This document shows, piece by piece, positions 8,892 through 15,976 of a stretch of 19,060 nt of DNA. This DNA comes from an uncultured Clostridia bacterium (lineage in GTDB: Bacteria > Bacillota > Clostridia > Christensenellales > UBA1242). Where the stretch lies: the NCBI GenBank assembly GCA_947623775.1, contig CANQHL010000019.1, positions 1 through 19,060 on the forward strand, read 5' to 3'. Both the position numbers and the translations under genes were made by a program. Numbering within the stretch: position 1 is the stretch's first letter; every line of letters starts with the position of its first letter. The notes beneath the pieces are model-generated. The model was not told the DNA's origin and made no database searches. It was given only the letters and a program-made list of their open reading frames with translations.

Positions 8892-9102
8892 CAGACTGAA
8901 GAAAAACAAGTGAGGCAAGGCTCGGAAAATGTCCCGAAGCAGGAGTAAAGCCAGCCTAAATGACTGTTTCGGCAAACTTAGTTTGCATCAAGGAAATTTT
9001 TCTTGAAGAAAACTTGCAAAATCGCCAAGCGTTAGGCTTGCAGTAAACGCAGCAAGCAAAATTTGTCAAATTTTTGCGGTCGCGCAGTTTTTCTTCAGTC
9101 TG
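8892..9102. repeat. MITE-like palindromic element with perfect 16-bp terminal inverted repeats
   Basis: The 211-bp stretch begins CAGACTGAAGAAAAAC (8892-8907) and ends with its exact reverse complement (9087-9102). It contains no open frame. The inside is a chain of smaller inverted repeats: GCAAAC/GTTTGC (8972-8986), TCAAG/CTTGA (8988-9006), GCTTGC/GCAAGC (9036-9057), an imperfect arm pair at 9056-9077 and TGCG/CGCA (9075-9086). A copy of the left end, in altered form, recurs around 9001-9016. It is more GC-rich than the surrounding intergenic DNA. This fits a non-autonomous mobile repeat, or a highly structured RNA transcribed from either strand. No target-site duplication is clear. Confidence 0.6.
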
Positions 9103-9103
9103 A

Positions 9104-9122
9104 GGTGAACATTTTATTCACC
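9104..9122. repeat. Second GGTGAA/TTCACC hairpin on the other side of the element
   Basis: GGTGAA (9104-9109) and TTCACC (9117-9122) flank a 7-base loop. The pair is similar to the hairpin at 8856-8872 on the other side of the MITE-like element, so the element is bracketed by related hairpins. Unlike the left hairpin, it has no T run on the minus strand. Confidence 0.45.
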
Positions 9123-9370
9123 CCTTAATTATTATTTGCATGATAATATTTTTTATTGCAATATAATTTATCTAAATTTTTAATACACATCTCTTTGCCC
9201 TTAATTTCGGCGGAGAGTTTTGTATTTTTTGTTGATTTTTTTAATTGTTTTATTCGCCCTTAATTTCGGCTAAACAAATTTTTATCTTTTTTTATTTTAT
9301 TTGTTCGCCTTTAATTTTACAAAATTGATTTTTTGTAATATTTATTATTTGTCCGTTTTTAATTTCATCG
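9117..9370. repeat. Degenerate tandem repeat with TTCGCCCTTAATTTCGG core
   Basis: The core recurs five times with decay: 9117-9129, 9194-9210, 9253-9270, 9304-9318 and 9352-9370. The spacing shortens from 77 to 59, 51 and 48 bases, and T-rich DNA fills the gaps. The two middle copies are the best preserved. The array forms the 3' region of the TIR gene on the minus strand. The rest of the strip from 9123 to 9389 holds no gene that I can see. Confidence 0.5.
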
Positions 9371-9389
9371 AAATATTTATGAAATATGC

Positions 9390-12356
9390 TTAACCAATTT
9401 TGATGTTGCCTATCAGAACTACAAATGAACTGAAAACACAAAATGCAGTCAATATAATCGGGATTAATGCGGCAGTGATATATATCAATTTATTTCCTGT
9501 AAAACCTTTCTTATACCACACATGCCGTCTTGCAAACAATATAAGTGCAAATGCCCCCGTGTAAATATAGTAGATGATGAGGGTTAAAAGTATAAGATTG
9601 TTTATGCCCATTCCGGTTTGCCATTTTACCCAATAAGACAAACTTCCATATTGTGAAAGTGCAAGGGTGGCTATCATAATTACAGACAACACCAGCCCGA
9701 CGGCGTAAAGTCCCCAGAAAATTCGCCTGAACTCCTTTGTCCTCTTTTCCTTTTTTTGCTCCCGCTCATACACATCATTATTCTTCTTTGCTTCCTGCGG
9801 TTGGCGGTTGCTTATGTTATCTAACTCTTCTGCAAGATTTATTTGTTTAACCTCTTGATTTTCATTCTCTCCCGTTTCTTGTTTTTCTTCACTGGTCTCA
9901 TCTTTGCCCTGCTCATCGGTTTTGTCCTCATTAGAAATGTTTATTATATCGTTTGCAGGTTGAAATTCTGTATTATCCTTTTGCAGCACTTTTGAAATCT
10001 CGCGTGCCATGATGAAATCTTCATCTTTTGTTATATCCTTTCTTAAATTGTAAAGGTCCTCAGTTTTTTCACAATTGTTTTTCTTGAGAAGATTATCCAT
10101 GCACGCGTGCATTTTCTTATCAAGTATTTCAATTATGTCCTCCCTCGCCTTCCCGCCAAGCCACTCCATTCTTGGCGTGTAGTTGTCCATAACATACTGC
10201 TTAACTCTCTTATCGGCAAGCAAAGTTTTTATCTCTTTCAATTCATCGTCAAACTGCATAAAATAATTTGGCTTGTTCGGATATTTTTCCGCATATGTGT
10301 TTACAGCAAGGCGGAAATCTTCATAATTATAAAGTGATTTGCAATCCAGCAATTCCAAAGGATTTTTAATCCTGTTTTCAATAAGCAATCTATTTACATA
10401 GCAATCATAATTGTATTTGTCCATCGCTATGAGGGCATTATTATATTTTTCGAGTTGTTCAAAATCTATATGCAATTGTCCGTTTTTCTTTTCCCCTTCA
10501 AACAACTTGTTTATCGCTTGTTTTAGATAACTTGAAAACGCATCATTTTTTGTCTTTGGAGTCATGCTTAATATAAGATCATAAATATTTCCCACCTGAG
10601 TGCTGTTTCCATTGTTTTGCGCAATTCGGGAAAGTTCATCGGCTGCAAACTTATTATATCCATATGAGAATAGTGCTGTTTCTATTGTTTCATGATTGGT
10701 TTTGTCACTGTAAAATGCAAGCACATCTTCATCATTCATCAGATTGTTTTCTAAATTGAAATTTTCATACAATGCCTCAGCATTTGCCGCGTCGACGCTT
10801 AAAATATTCTCATAATAAGGCTTTCTTTCCTCTTTTGGAAGATTTTTTAAAAAGCCAAAATTCATGTTTATATATTTCTTAACATTTTTTTCAACAGATA
10901 TAAGCACGTCGAAAAGCTCTTTATCAACCTCTTTTTCCGCTTTTTCATACACGCAATCAACAACGCTTAAAAGGTCTTTGTCAGCGACCTCTGGAAGTGC
11001 AATATATTCCTCAAAAACATTCCTTTCACAACTTTTTAAAATACGCTGTTTTAAGGTGTTGTAATATTTGTTTCTTTCCTTTGTGTCACTCGTTGCCGAA
11101 ACAGCCTTTTCAAGATTGGAAAAATCTGCAACCGGTGCTGTTGAATTTATAAACTCTTCTTCACTTTTGCAATTGTTTTCCGCCAAAAACAATGTCCAAT
11201 AAGCTTTTCCATAAAACTTATTGCCCATCAATATTTCATTGCAGAAATTGCACACGTTTTCAAAATCACCTTTTTCTAGAAGCCTTTTTGCATTGCTTAA
11301 TTTTGCCTCATCGGAAATTGAAACGGTTTCTGTTACACCTATATTTAAGTTACGCTTTTTTATATCTCTCTTTATCGTTCTCTTTTTTTGAACGCTTGTT
11401 TTTTCATACTCCTTTCTGTGAAAATCCAACAGTCTGTTTGAGCCAGCATATTTTTCAACAAAAGACATTATTTGATTTAACGCGTTAAACTTTGAAAAGT
11501 CAATCCCCTGTATTTTTCCTTGCACGCCCGGCAATTGTTCAATTGGATTGCCATTATAGATAAATGCAATGCTTCCCTTTTGTTTCTCGTTTTCCTCTAG
11601 GAGGCTGATATAACGTGTGTACTCATTTTTCACCCATTTTGTTTGCAGATAATCTTCATTGCTACAAATTATGAGCATGCTCCCGCTTGAATAAAGAGCG
11701 TAGAGAATGTTTGCCTCATAATCTTCTCCGACAAAACCTTTCAAAATTTCTTCTGAATAAAATGGTTTATAGCCGGCATCTTTGAGTTCATGAAAAATTT
11801 TCAGAGCATTCATGCTATCCTGAGTGTTGCCTCCATCTTCCTTTGTAACCTTTGTACAAATAAAAGTGTCGTAGTCGATATTTTTTTCTCTGAGTTCGAA
11901 AAACTTGCCTTTTATATCATCAATTTCCTTCCCTCTTTCCTCATATATCGCTTTCTGCGTAGGATTAGAAAGTTCCACTGCTTTAATGTAATTTTTATCG
12001 TCGGTGAATTTGCTGTTTGAAATTTCAAAACATATGGGTTGAAGCCTATCATTTATCAAATCTTTTAAATATTGAATTTTTGCTTTTGCAAGTGCTAGAC
12101 CGAAATACGCTTCTGGCTCATTTGCATTTTCCTCTATCGCTTTGCCGAACATTACTGATGCTTCATCAAAACGACCAAGTTCAAGATTTTGATTTCCACT
12201 GCGCAAAAAAGTCTTTGCAGCAAGAGAAGAATCATCTCTTGGCAAAACCACTGTAGTTCGGCAATAAGGACAAGTCAAAACACCGTCTTTTGCCTTGCTT
12301 AAATCCAACTCTCCTTCGCAGTTTTTACATCTTAAATGTTCAATACTTTTCCCCAT
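9390..12356 (-). CDS. Zinc ribbon-TPR-TIR domain protein with C-terminal membrane helices
   Basis: The 988-aa product starts with a zinc ribbon (C10, C13, C29, C32) and a TPR-like helical pair (about 45-95). A TIR domain follows at about 160-290: DYDTFICTK, then YKPFYSEEI (BB-loop region), YEANILYALYSSGSMLIICS and WVKNEY. W241 and E245 match the WxxxE glutamate that is catalytic in TIR NADases. The middle 550 residues are helical and Asn/Glu/Lys-rich, probably further repeats. The C-terminus has three membrane helices (about 881-902, 918-943, 957-984) after a charged linker. Bacterial TIR domains cleave NAD or make signalling nucleotides, often in defence. AAGGTGA precedes the ATG. The gene follows the AAA+ gene by 57 bp and is probably the last of the operon. 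The domain call is confident. NADase activity and any immune role are inferred. Confidence 0.85.
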   Translation of the reverse strand: MGKSIEHLRCKNCEGELDLSKAKDGVLTCPYCRTTVVLPRDDSSLAAKTFLRSGNQNLELGRFDEASVMFGKAIEENANEPEAYFGLALAKAKIQYLKDLINDRLQPICFEISNSKFTDDKNYIKAVELSNPTQKAIYEERGKEIDDIKGKFFELREKNIDYDTFICTKVTKEDGGNTQDSMNALKIFHELKDAGYKPFYSEEILKGFVGEDYEANILYALYSSGSMLIICSNEDYLQTKWVKNEYTRYISLLEENEKQKGSIAFIYNGNPIEQLPGVQGKIQGIDFSKFNALNQIMSFVEKYAGSNRLLDFHRKEYEKTSVQKKRTIKRDIKKRNLNIGVTETVSISDEAKLSNAKRLLEKGDFENVCNFCNEILMGNKFYGKAYWTLFLAENNCKSEEEFINSTAPVADFSNLEKAVSATSDTKERNKYYNTLKQRILKSCERNVFEEYIALPEVADKDLLSVVDCVYEKAEKEVDKELFDVLISVEKNVKKYINMNFGFLKNLPKEERKPYYENILSVDAANAEALYENFNLENNLMNDEDVLAFYSDKTNHETIETALFSYGYNKFAADELSRIAQNNGNSTQVGNIYDLILSMTPKTKNDAFSSYLKQAINKLFEGEKKNGQLHIDFEQLEKYNNALIAMDKYNYDCYVNRLLIENRIKNPLELLDCKSLYNYEDFRLAVNTYAEKYPNKPNYFMQFDDELKEIKTLLADKRVKQYVMDNYTPRMEWLGGKAREDIIEILDKKMHACMDNLLKKNNCEKTEDLYNLRKDITKDEDFIMAREISKVLQKDNTEFQPANDIINISNEDKTDEQGKDETSEEKQETGENENQEVKQINLAEELDNISNRQPQEAKKNNDVYEREQKKEKRTKEFRRIFWGLYAVGLVLSVIMIATLALSQYGSLSYWVKWQTGMGINNLILLTLIIYYIYTGAFALILFARRHVWYKKGFTGNKLIYITAALIPIILTAFCVFSSFVVLIGNIKIG

Positions 12357-12413
12357 ATATTCACCTTATTTAGGCATCTCCCTTTTGCACTTAAACATAT
12401 TAAAGTGCCAAAA

Positions 12414-13550
12414 TCATTTATTTTGCTTTCCTTTGTGCTTATTGTTTACGCTTTCTTCATGTGGCCTTTTATCTGATTTTTCTTCAGCAATCGGCAAGTC
12501 TTCAACCATAATCAGTTGCAATTGCTCATTTGTCGGATCGGGCAAGTTGACAACTCTTTTAGACTGAGATGTGACAACGTTTTCAAAGAAGTTTCGCACA
12601 TCGCGTCCATTTCCGAAATTTTCACTTCTGTTTTCATAGAGTAGTTGGAAATATTCATGTAAAATAACCTGAGCAGGCTGCTCTATTATGTATTCATTTT
12701 CATCACAAAATTTTTGAAAAATATTGTAAAGTTGCTCTCCATTGTAATCATCAAAATGGAAGAAATTTTTAAATCTTGATTTTAGACCAGGATTGGAATT
12801 GATGAATTTTTCCATAGGTTCATCATAGCCCGCAACAATAACAACAAGATCATCTCTCTTGTCCTCCATCTCTTTTAAAATGGTTTCAATTGCTTCTTGA
12901 CCAAAATCATTTGTGTTTCCATTTGCAAGCGAATATGCCTCATCAATAAAAAGCACACCACCATACGCCTTTTTGATTACATCTCGCGTTTTTACCGCCG
13001 TTTGTCCAATATAACCGGCAACAAGTCCGCCACGATCAACCTCAACAAGGTGCCCAGAACTCAAAATTCCAAGTGCACAATATATTTGTGCCATAAGTCT
13101 TGCAAGTGTGGTTTTTCCCGTTCCGGGATTTCCGGTAAACACCATATGATAGGAAATATCAGGAACAGACATGCCTCTTTCCTTTCTCATCTTAAACACT
13201 TTGATTTGATCAATCCAATCACATACTTGTTTCTTAACTTTTGTCAATCCCTCAAGTTTTGCAAGTCTGGAAAGTGCTTCTTCGAGAGAAATTTTCTCAT
13301 TTTGAGAAACACTTATCTCTTCCTCTTTATCACTTGCTGAGATTGTTTTCTTTTCCGCCGTTATGCTTTGTGCCATTTCTATAAGACTTTTTGCCCTGCT
13401 GTATCTGGCTTTTTGAAGTTTGTTCTCACTGTTTTGAGCCATTTTCAGCATTTGCTCGGCGGCAAGAAAATAATCCTTTTTTGCCATACATTCCTTTGCT
13501 TTGCGATAATAAATTTCAAACATTTCATTCATAAAACTTACATCAGGCAT
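12414..13550 (-). CDS. CbbX/SpoVK-type AAA+ ATPase with an N-terminal MIT-like domain
   Basis: The 378-aa protein has a helical N-terminus (about 7-62) with the pattern YYRKAKECMAKKDYFLAAEQ followed by ARYSRAKSLIEMA. This is the arrangement of MIT domains, as in Vps4 and spastin. After a charged linker comes a CbbX/CfxQ/SpoVK AAA+ core: GLTKVKKQV (101-109), Walker A GNPGTGKT (140-147), GYIGQTAVKTRDVI (179-192), Walker B LFIDEAYSL (200-208), sensor 1 VIVAGY and arginine finger NPGLKSRF (R259). Family members remodel protein assemblies. The upstream gene, 16 bp away, encodes a protein with a MIM1-like tail that an MIT domain could bind. The ATG is preceded by AAAGG at long spacing, a modest ribosome binding site overlapping the upstream stop. 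The AAA+ call is very sure. The MIT call is by eye and less sure. Confidence 0.88.
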   Translation of the reverse strand: MPDVSFMNEMFEIYYRKAKECMAKKDYFLAAEQMLKMAQNSENKLQKARYSRAKSLIEMAQSITAEKKTISASDKEEEISVSQNEKISLEEALSRLAKLEGLTKVKKQVCDWIDQIKVFKMRKERGMSVPDISYHMVFTGNPGTGKTTLARLMAQIYCALGILSSGHLVEVDRGGLVAGYIGQTAVKTRDVIKKAYGGVLFIDEAYSLANGNTNDFGQEAIETILKEMEDKRDDLVVIVAGYDEPMEKFINSNPGLKSRFKNFFHFDDYNGEQLYNIFQKFCDENEYIIEQPAQVILHEYFQLLYENRSENFGNGRDVRNFFENVVTSQSKRVVNLPDPTNEQLQLIMVEDLPIAEEKSDKRPHEESVNNKHKGKQNK

Positions 13551-13566
13551 AGTTCATCCAACCTTT

Positions 13567-14127
13567 CTAAGACATTTTTTTCTTGAGTTCCTCAAGTTCC
13601 TTTTCGATTTCGCCATCAACACCCTCGCCCATAGTTGCCTCATTGCTTATAAGCTCATCAAGCTCATTTTTCTCTTCTTCACTGCTGAAGTTGTTGCTGG
13701 AAAAAGTGGATTGAGCCTCATCCAAAAAGTCCTCCATTCTCTCTGTTTGAACTTCCATGCCAACCATCGCTTCAGAGAATTGTTTCTGAACCTTTTTAAA
13801 TGCCGACTCTTTTGTCAATTTAAGCATATCTTTGCTTAGCGAACTCATTCCCGAAAGAAAATCTGAAGTCATTTTCGCCATATCTTTCATTTGCGAAGTG
13901 ATTTCAAAATTGAGTTTCATTTCATAAACACGGCGTTGTTGACTTATGGTCATTTTAAGTCCAGACAATGCCAAATTATATTGTGCAGTAAGCCCCTTTT
14001 GTTTTGCCTGCTTGCCTGCATCAATATATGTCTTTTTTTGTGCCTCCAATTTTTGAATTTGTTTTTCCATTGCACTGATTGTTCTTTTAATTAACATTCT
14101 TTTTTCAATTTCTTTGTTTGTTGACAT
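13567..14127 (-). CDS. ESCRT-III/Snf7-like protein with a MIM1-like tail
   Basis: The 186-aa protein is almost entirely helical and follows the ESCRT-III plan. It has a basic N-terminal helical hairpin (about 5-80) with the KQAKQKGLTAQYNLALSGLK turn typical of helix 1-helix 2. A central helix follows, then a segment FKKVQKQFSEAMVGMEVQTE (110-129) continuing RMEDFLDEAQ, which resembles helix 4 of Vps2/CHMP proteins. The C-terminal part is acidic. The very end fits the MIT-interacting motif (D/E)xxLxxRLxxL(K/R): D171, I174, E177, L178, L181, K182, with only Leu to Ile and Arg to Glu changed. ESCRT-III proteins polymerise on membranes and are disassembled by an MIT-bearing AAA ATPase, and such a gene follows directly. 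AAGGAG precedes the ATG. A PspA-like or unrelated coiled-coil protein is the main alternative. Confidence 0.65.
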   Translation of the reverse strand: MSTNKEIEKRMLIKRTISAMEKQIQKLEAQKKTYIDAGKQAKQKGLTAQYNLALSGLKMTISQQRRVYEMKLNFEITSQMKDMAKMTSDFLSGMSSLSKDMLKLTKESAFKKVQKQFSEAMVGMEVQTERMEDFLDEAQSTFSSNNFSSEEEKNELDELISNEATMGEGVDGEIEKELEELKKKMS

Positions 14128-14139
14128 AATTTTTCTCCT

Positions 14140-14733
14140 TTATTCTCCTTGTCCTTCACTTAGTTTTTGTTCATCATTTGAAAACATTTCTTCTTCCTCT
14201 TTTATTTGATCTTCGGTTTCAAACATTGAAAGAAGTGCATCATCTTGCTCATTCACGCCATAAATGCTCTCATTTTTATCATACGATTCCTCTATTGTAT
14301 GAAAAACTTCATCAGCTGAGGTAAGCACATCTTCCGCCCTTGTCCTTGTGCCAAGAGTTTTGTTCAAAAATTTGGCAAGTCCCTTTTGGTCGGTTAACAT
14401 CTTATTAAGCGGCACCTTTCTTGACGTTTTGAAAAACTGATTATCGTCAATTGAGGTTTTAAGTTTGTTCATAAGTTGAATGTTGTACATTAGATACAGC
14501 GCCCTTTGAACATTTTGCTCTCTTTCCTGTTTGATTGCATTAATCTTTTTGGCATAAAAAAGTTTGACATCTTTGTTTTTCTCTTTTTTGCCCTTTTCCA
14601 TAAGTTCATCAATTTCTTCCTGCGCTGAAGTCAACCCCTCTTCAATGGTTTTCTCTTCGTTTTCAAGTTTGCAAATTGCATCAACGACTTCCTCGCGGGT
14701 TAATTTTTCATATTTGCTTTTAAATATCCACAT
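14140..14733 (-). CDS. Second ESCRT-III-like helical protein
   Basis: I place the start at the ATG at 14733-14731 (197 aa). AAGGGTG lies just upstream and overlaps the stop of the preceding gene, and the protein then begins MWIFKSKYEKLTREEVVDAI, like the short aromatic-basic N-terminus of CHMP proteins. An earlier in-frame ATG at 14775 would overlap the upstream gene and lacks a good site. Residues 12-97 form a long charged helical hairpin with a KKEKNKDVKLFYAKKINAIK turn, as in Snf7 helix 1-helix 2. Shorter helices follow at about 108-150, then a strongly acidic tail. I see no clear MIM motif. With its neighbour it could form a hetero-polymer, as eukaryotic ESCRT-III subunits do. The similarity is structural in style rather than in conserved residues, so the family call is tentative. 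Confidence 0.5.
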   Translation of the reverse strand: MWIFKSKYEKLTREEVVDAICKLENEEKTIEEGLTSAQEEIDELMEKGKKEKNKDVKLFYAKKINAIKQEREQNVQRALYLMYNIQLMNKLKTSIDDNQFFKTSRKVPLNKMLTDQKGLAKFLNKTLGTRTRAEDVLTSADEVFHTIEESYDKNESIYGVNEQDDALLSMFETEDQIKEEEEMFSNDEQKLSEGQGE

Positions 14734-14743
14734 ATCGTCACCC

Positions 14744-15061
14744 TTAAATCCTTGCGTTTCTATCCGCAATGGCAACTTTTATTTCAGCTAAAACAGAGCG
14801 GACTTTTCTGTTTGACTCGCCACGTGCTTCAACAAGTGCGATTTTCATATCATCGATAAGGTTTTTTATTCTCCTATCGTATTCATAAATTTTATCATCG
14901 ACACTTGGGACAAGATATTTTACTTTTTCTTTTACAACTTTAAGGCTTGATTTCAATTCATCGTCTGCCTCACTCAAAATGATTAGAGTGGAAACTGCCT
15001 TTTCACACTCTTCAATCAAATTTCTATCCATTAAAAATTTTTCAGAATCTTTTTTTGCCAT
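14744..15061 (-). CDS. Small helical protein of unknown function in the ESCRT-like operon
   Basis: The 105-aa product is predicted to be all helical and highly charged, with no Cys, Trp or membrane segment. Residues 1-50 carry acidic and hydrophobic heptad-like positions (NLIEECEKAVSTLIILSEAD). Residues 55-100 form a second amphipathic helix region (KIYEYDRRIKNLIDDMKIAL). AAGGAGAGG precedes the ATG and overlaps the stop of the SPFH gene. The next gene starts 10 bp after its stop. Tight spacing on both sides makes it part of the module, perhaps a nucleator or adaptor for the two larger helical proteins. I do not recognise a family. Confidence 0.75.
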   Translation of the reverse strand: MAKKDSEKFLMDRNLIEECEKAVSTLIILSEADDELKSSLKVVKEKVKYLVPSVDDKIYEYDRRIKNLIDDMKIALVEARGESNRKVRSVLAEIKVAIADRNARI

Positions 15062-15070
15062 AACCTCTCC

Positions 15071-15946
15071 TTAACTCAACTTCTTTCCGCAGTAAACGCA
15101 GAAAAGCGCCTCTTTATCATTTCCCTTGCCACATGAAGAGCAAATGATTTTTTCGTTCATCACTTTGCCGCCGCACTTTGAACAGAATATATCACCCTCA
15201 TCAATAGCTGCTCCGCAATGTGGACAAAATCCAACTTTATCCGTTCCTTTGTCTTCCTTGCTCTCTTCAAGTGCACTGCTGTCCTCATTTGATATGCCAA
15301 TGTATTGAATGATGAAATTATTTAAACTTATTCCCCATTCATCTTCAAATTTTGTATTTAAAAGTCTGCCCGTTCTCTCTTGAATGCTTTTCTTGTTTGC
15401 ATCAAACTTATCATATGTCAATTTAAGTTCTTCAGTTGCCTGAAAGAAATTTGCGGTGAATTCGCTTACAACATTTGCACTGAACCTATCTTGAAATTCT
15501 TTAAGACTAAACTCCTTTCTTGCACCTACAACCTTTCTGTAAAATTGTTCGGGATTTGAAATGGAAACATCAAAAACACCATGTGCCGCTACCCCGACAA
15601 CCTTACCTGTAAGTTCATCGCGATATTTGATTTTTTCAGTAGTCCCCCACTTAATTGGAACATTAGGATCTTTTGGCATATAGATTATGTCAACCGACAT
15701 GCCATTTTTCCAATTTTTAATTTCTTTGTTATCTTCAAAAACAGGATGAGTCCCGCTTTTGTAAACTCTACCATAGCCACCACCTTTTACAACATAGGCA
15801 ATATGCGTCAAAGGCACTTCAAACACAGCATCGGCATCGGTTATCTGATCAGAAACGCGAACAAACAAAATATCATTATCGTCAATTTTGGCATTGCAAA
15901 GATTTTGTTCAAACTTGATCACCTGTCTTTTCTTTTTCGTAAACAT
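15071..15946 (-). CDS. SPFH/band-7 domain protein with C-terminal double zinc ribbon (YdjI-like)
   Basis: The 291-aa protein is first in the operon. Residues 20-215 have the SPFH/band-7 layout of YdjI-type proteins: early strands with VFVRVSD-like and VPLTHIAYVVKGG segments, GVFDVSISNPEQFYRKVVGA (123-142) and a helical part ending DEWGISLNNFIIQYIGIS. Eight cysteines then form two zinc ribbons (C241, C244, C256, C259 and C269, C272, C283, C286). There is no membrane helix, so it is probably cytoplasmic and recruited to the membrane. In Bacillus subtilis the SPFH protein YdjI is encoded with PspA, itself an ESCRT-III relative, and helps place it. The arrangement here is similar, with Snf7-like proteins in place of PspA. 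AGGAGG precedes the ATG. Confidence 0.88.
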   Translation of the reverse strand: MFTKKKRQVIKFEQNLCNAKIDDNDILFVRVSDQITDADAVFEVPLTHIAYVVKGGGYGRVYKSGTHPVFEDNKEIKNWKNGMSVDIIYMPKDPNVPIKWGTTEKIKYRDELTGKVVGVAAHGVFDVSISNPEQFYRKVVGARKEFSLKEFQDRFSANVVSEFTANFFQATEELKLTYDKFDANKKSIQERTGRLLNTKFEDEWGISLNNFIIQYIGISNEDSSALEESKEDKGTDKVGFCPHCGAAIDEGDIFCSKCGGKVMNEKIICSSCGKGNDKEALFCVYCGKKLS

Positions 15947-15976
15947 TAATACCTCCTAGTATGCTTCCTGCAAAAA

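Noticed and set aside
8892..9102. Known RNA such as 6S, SRP, tmRNA or a riboswitch
   Set aside because: The size and closing stem recall 6S RNA, and a short stretch near 8928-8950 faintly recalls the SRP loop. No conserved core of any of these families can be matched.
9117..9370. CRISPR array
   Set aside because: The repeated core is only about 10-17 bases, imperfect and irregularly spaced. The spacers are low-complexity T-rich DNA and no cas gene is present.
12897..13340. 147-residue plus-strand open frame
   Set aside because: It lies opposite the conserved AAA+ core and has the Cys- and Ile-rich composition of an antisense shadow.
12414..13550. True Vps4 orthologue
   Set aside because: The AAA+ core has the GYIGQTAVKTRDVI and LFIDEAYSL pattern of CbbX/SpoVK proteins, not the Vps4/katanin pattern. 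Only the N-terminal domain is Vps4-like.
14734..14775. Upstream start at 14775 for the 197-aa ESCRT-like protein
   Set aside because: It would overlap the upstream gene by 32 bases and lacks a good ribosome binding site, whereas the ATG at 14733 has AAGGGTG at proper spacing.
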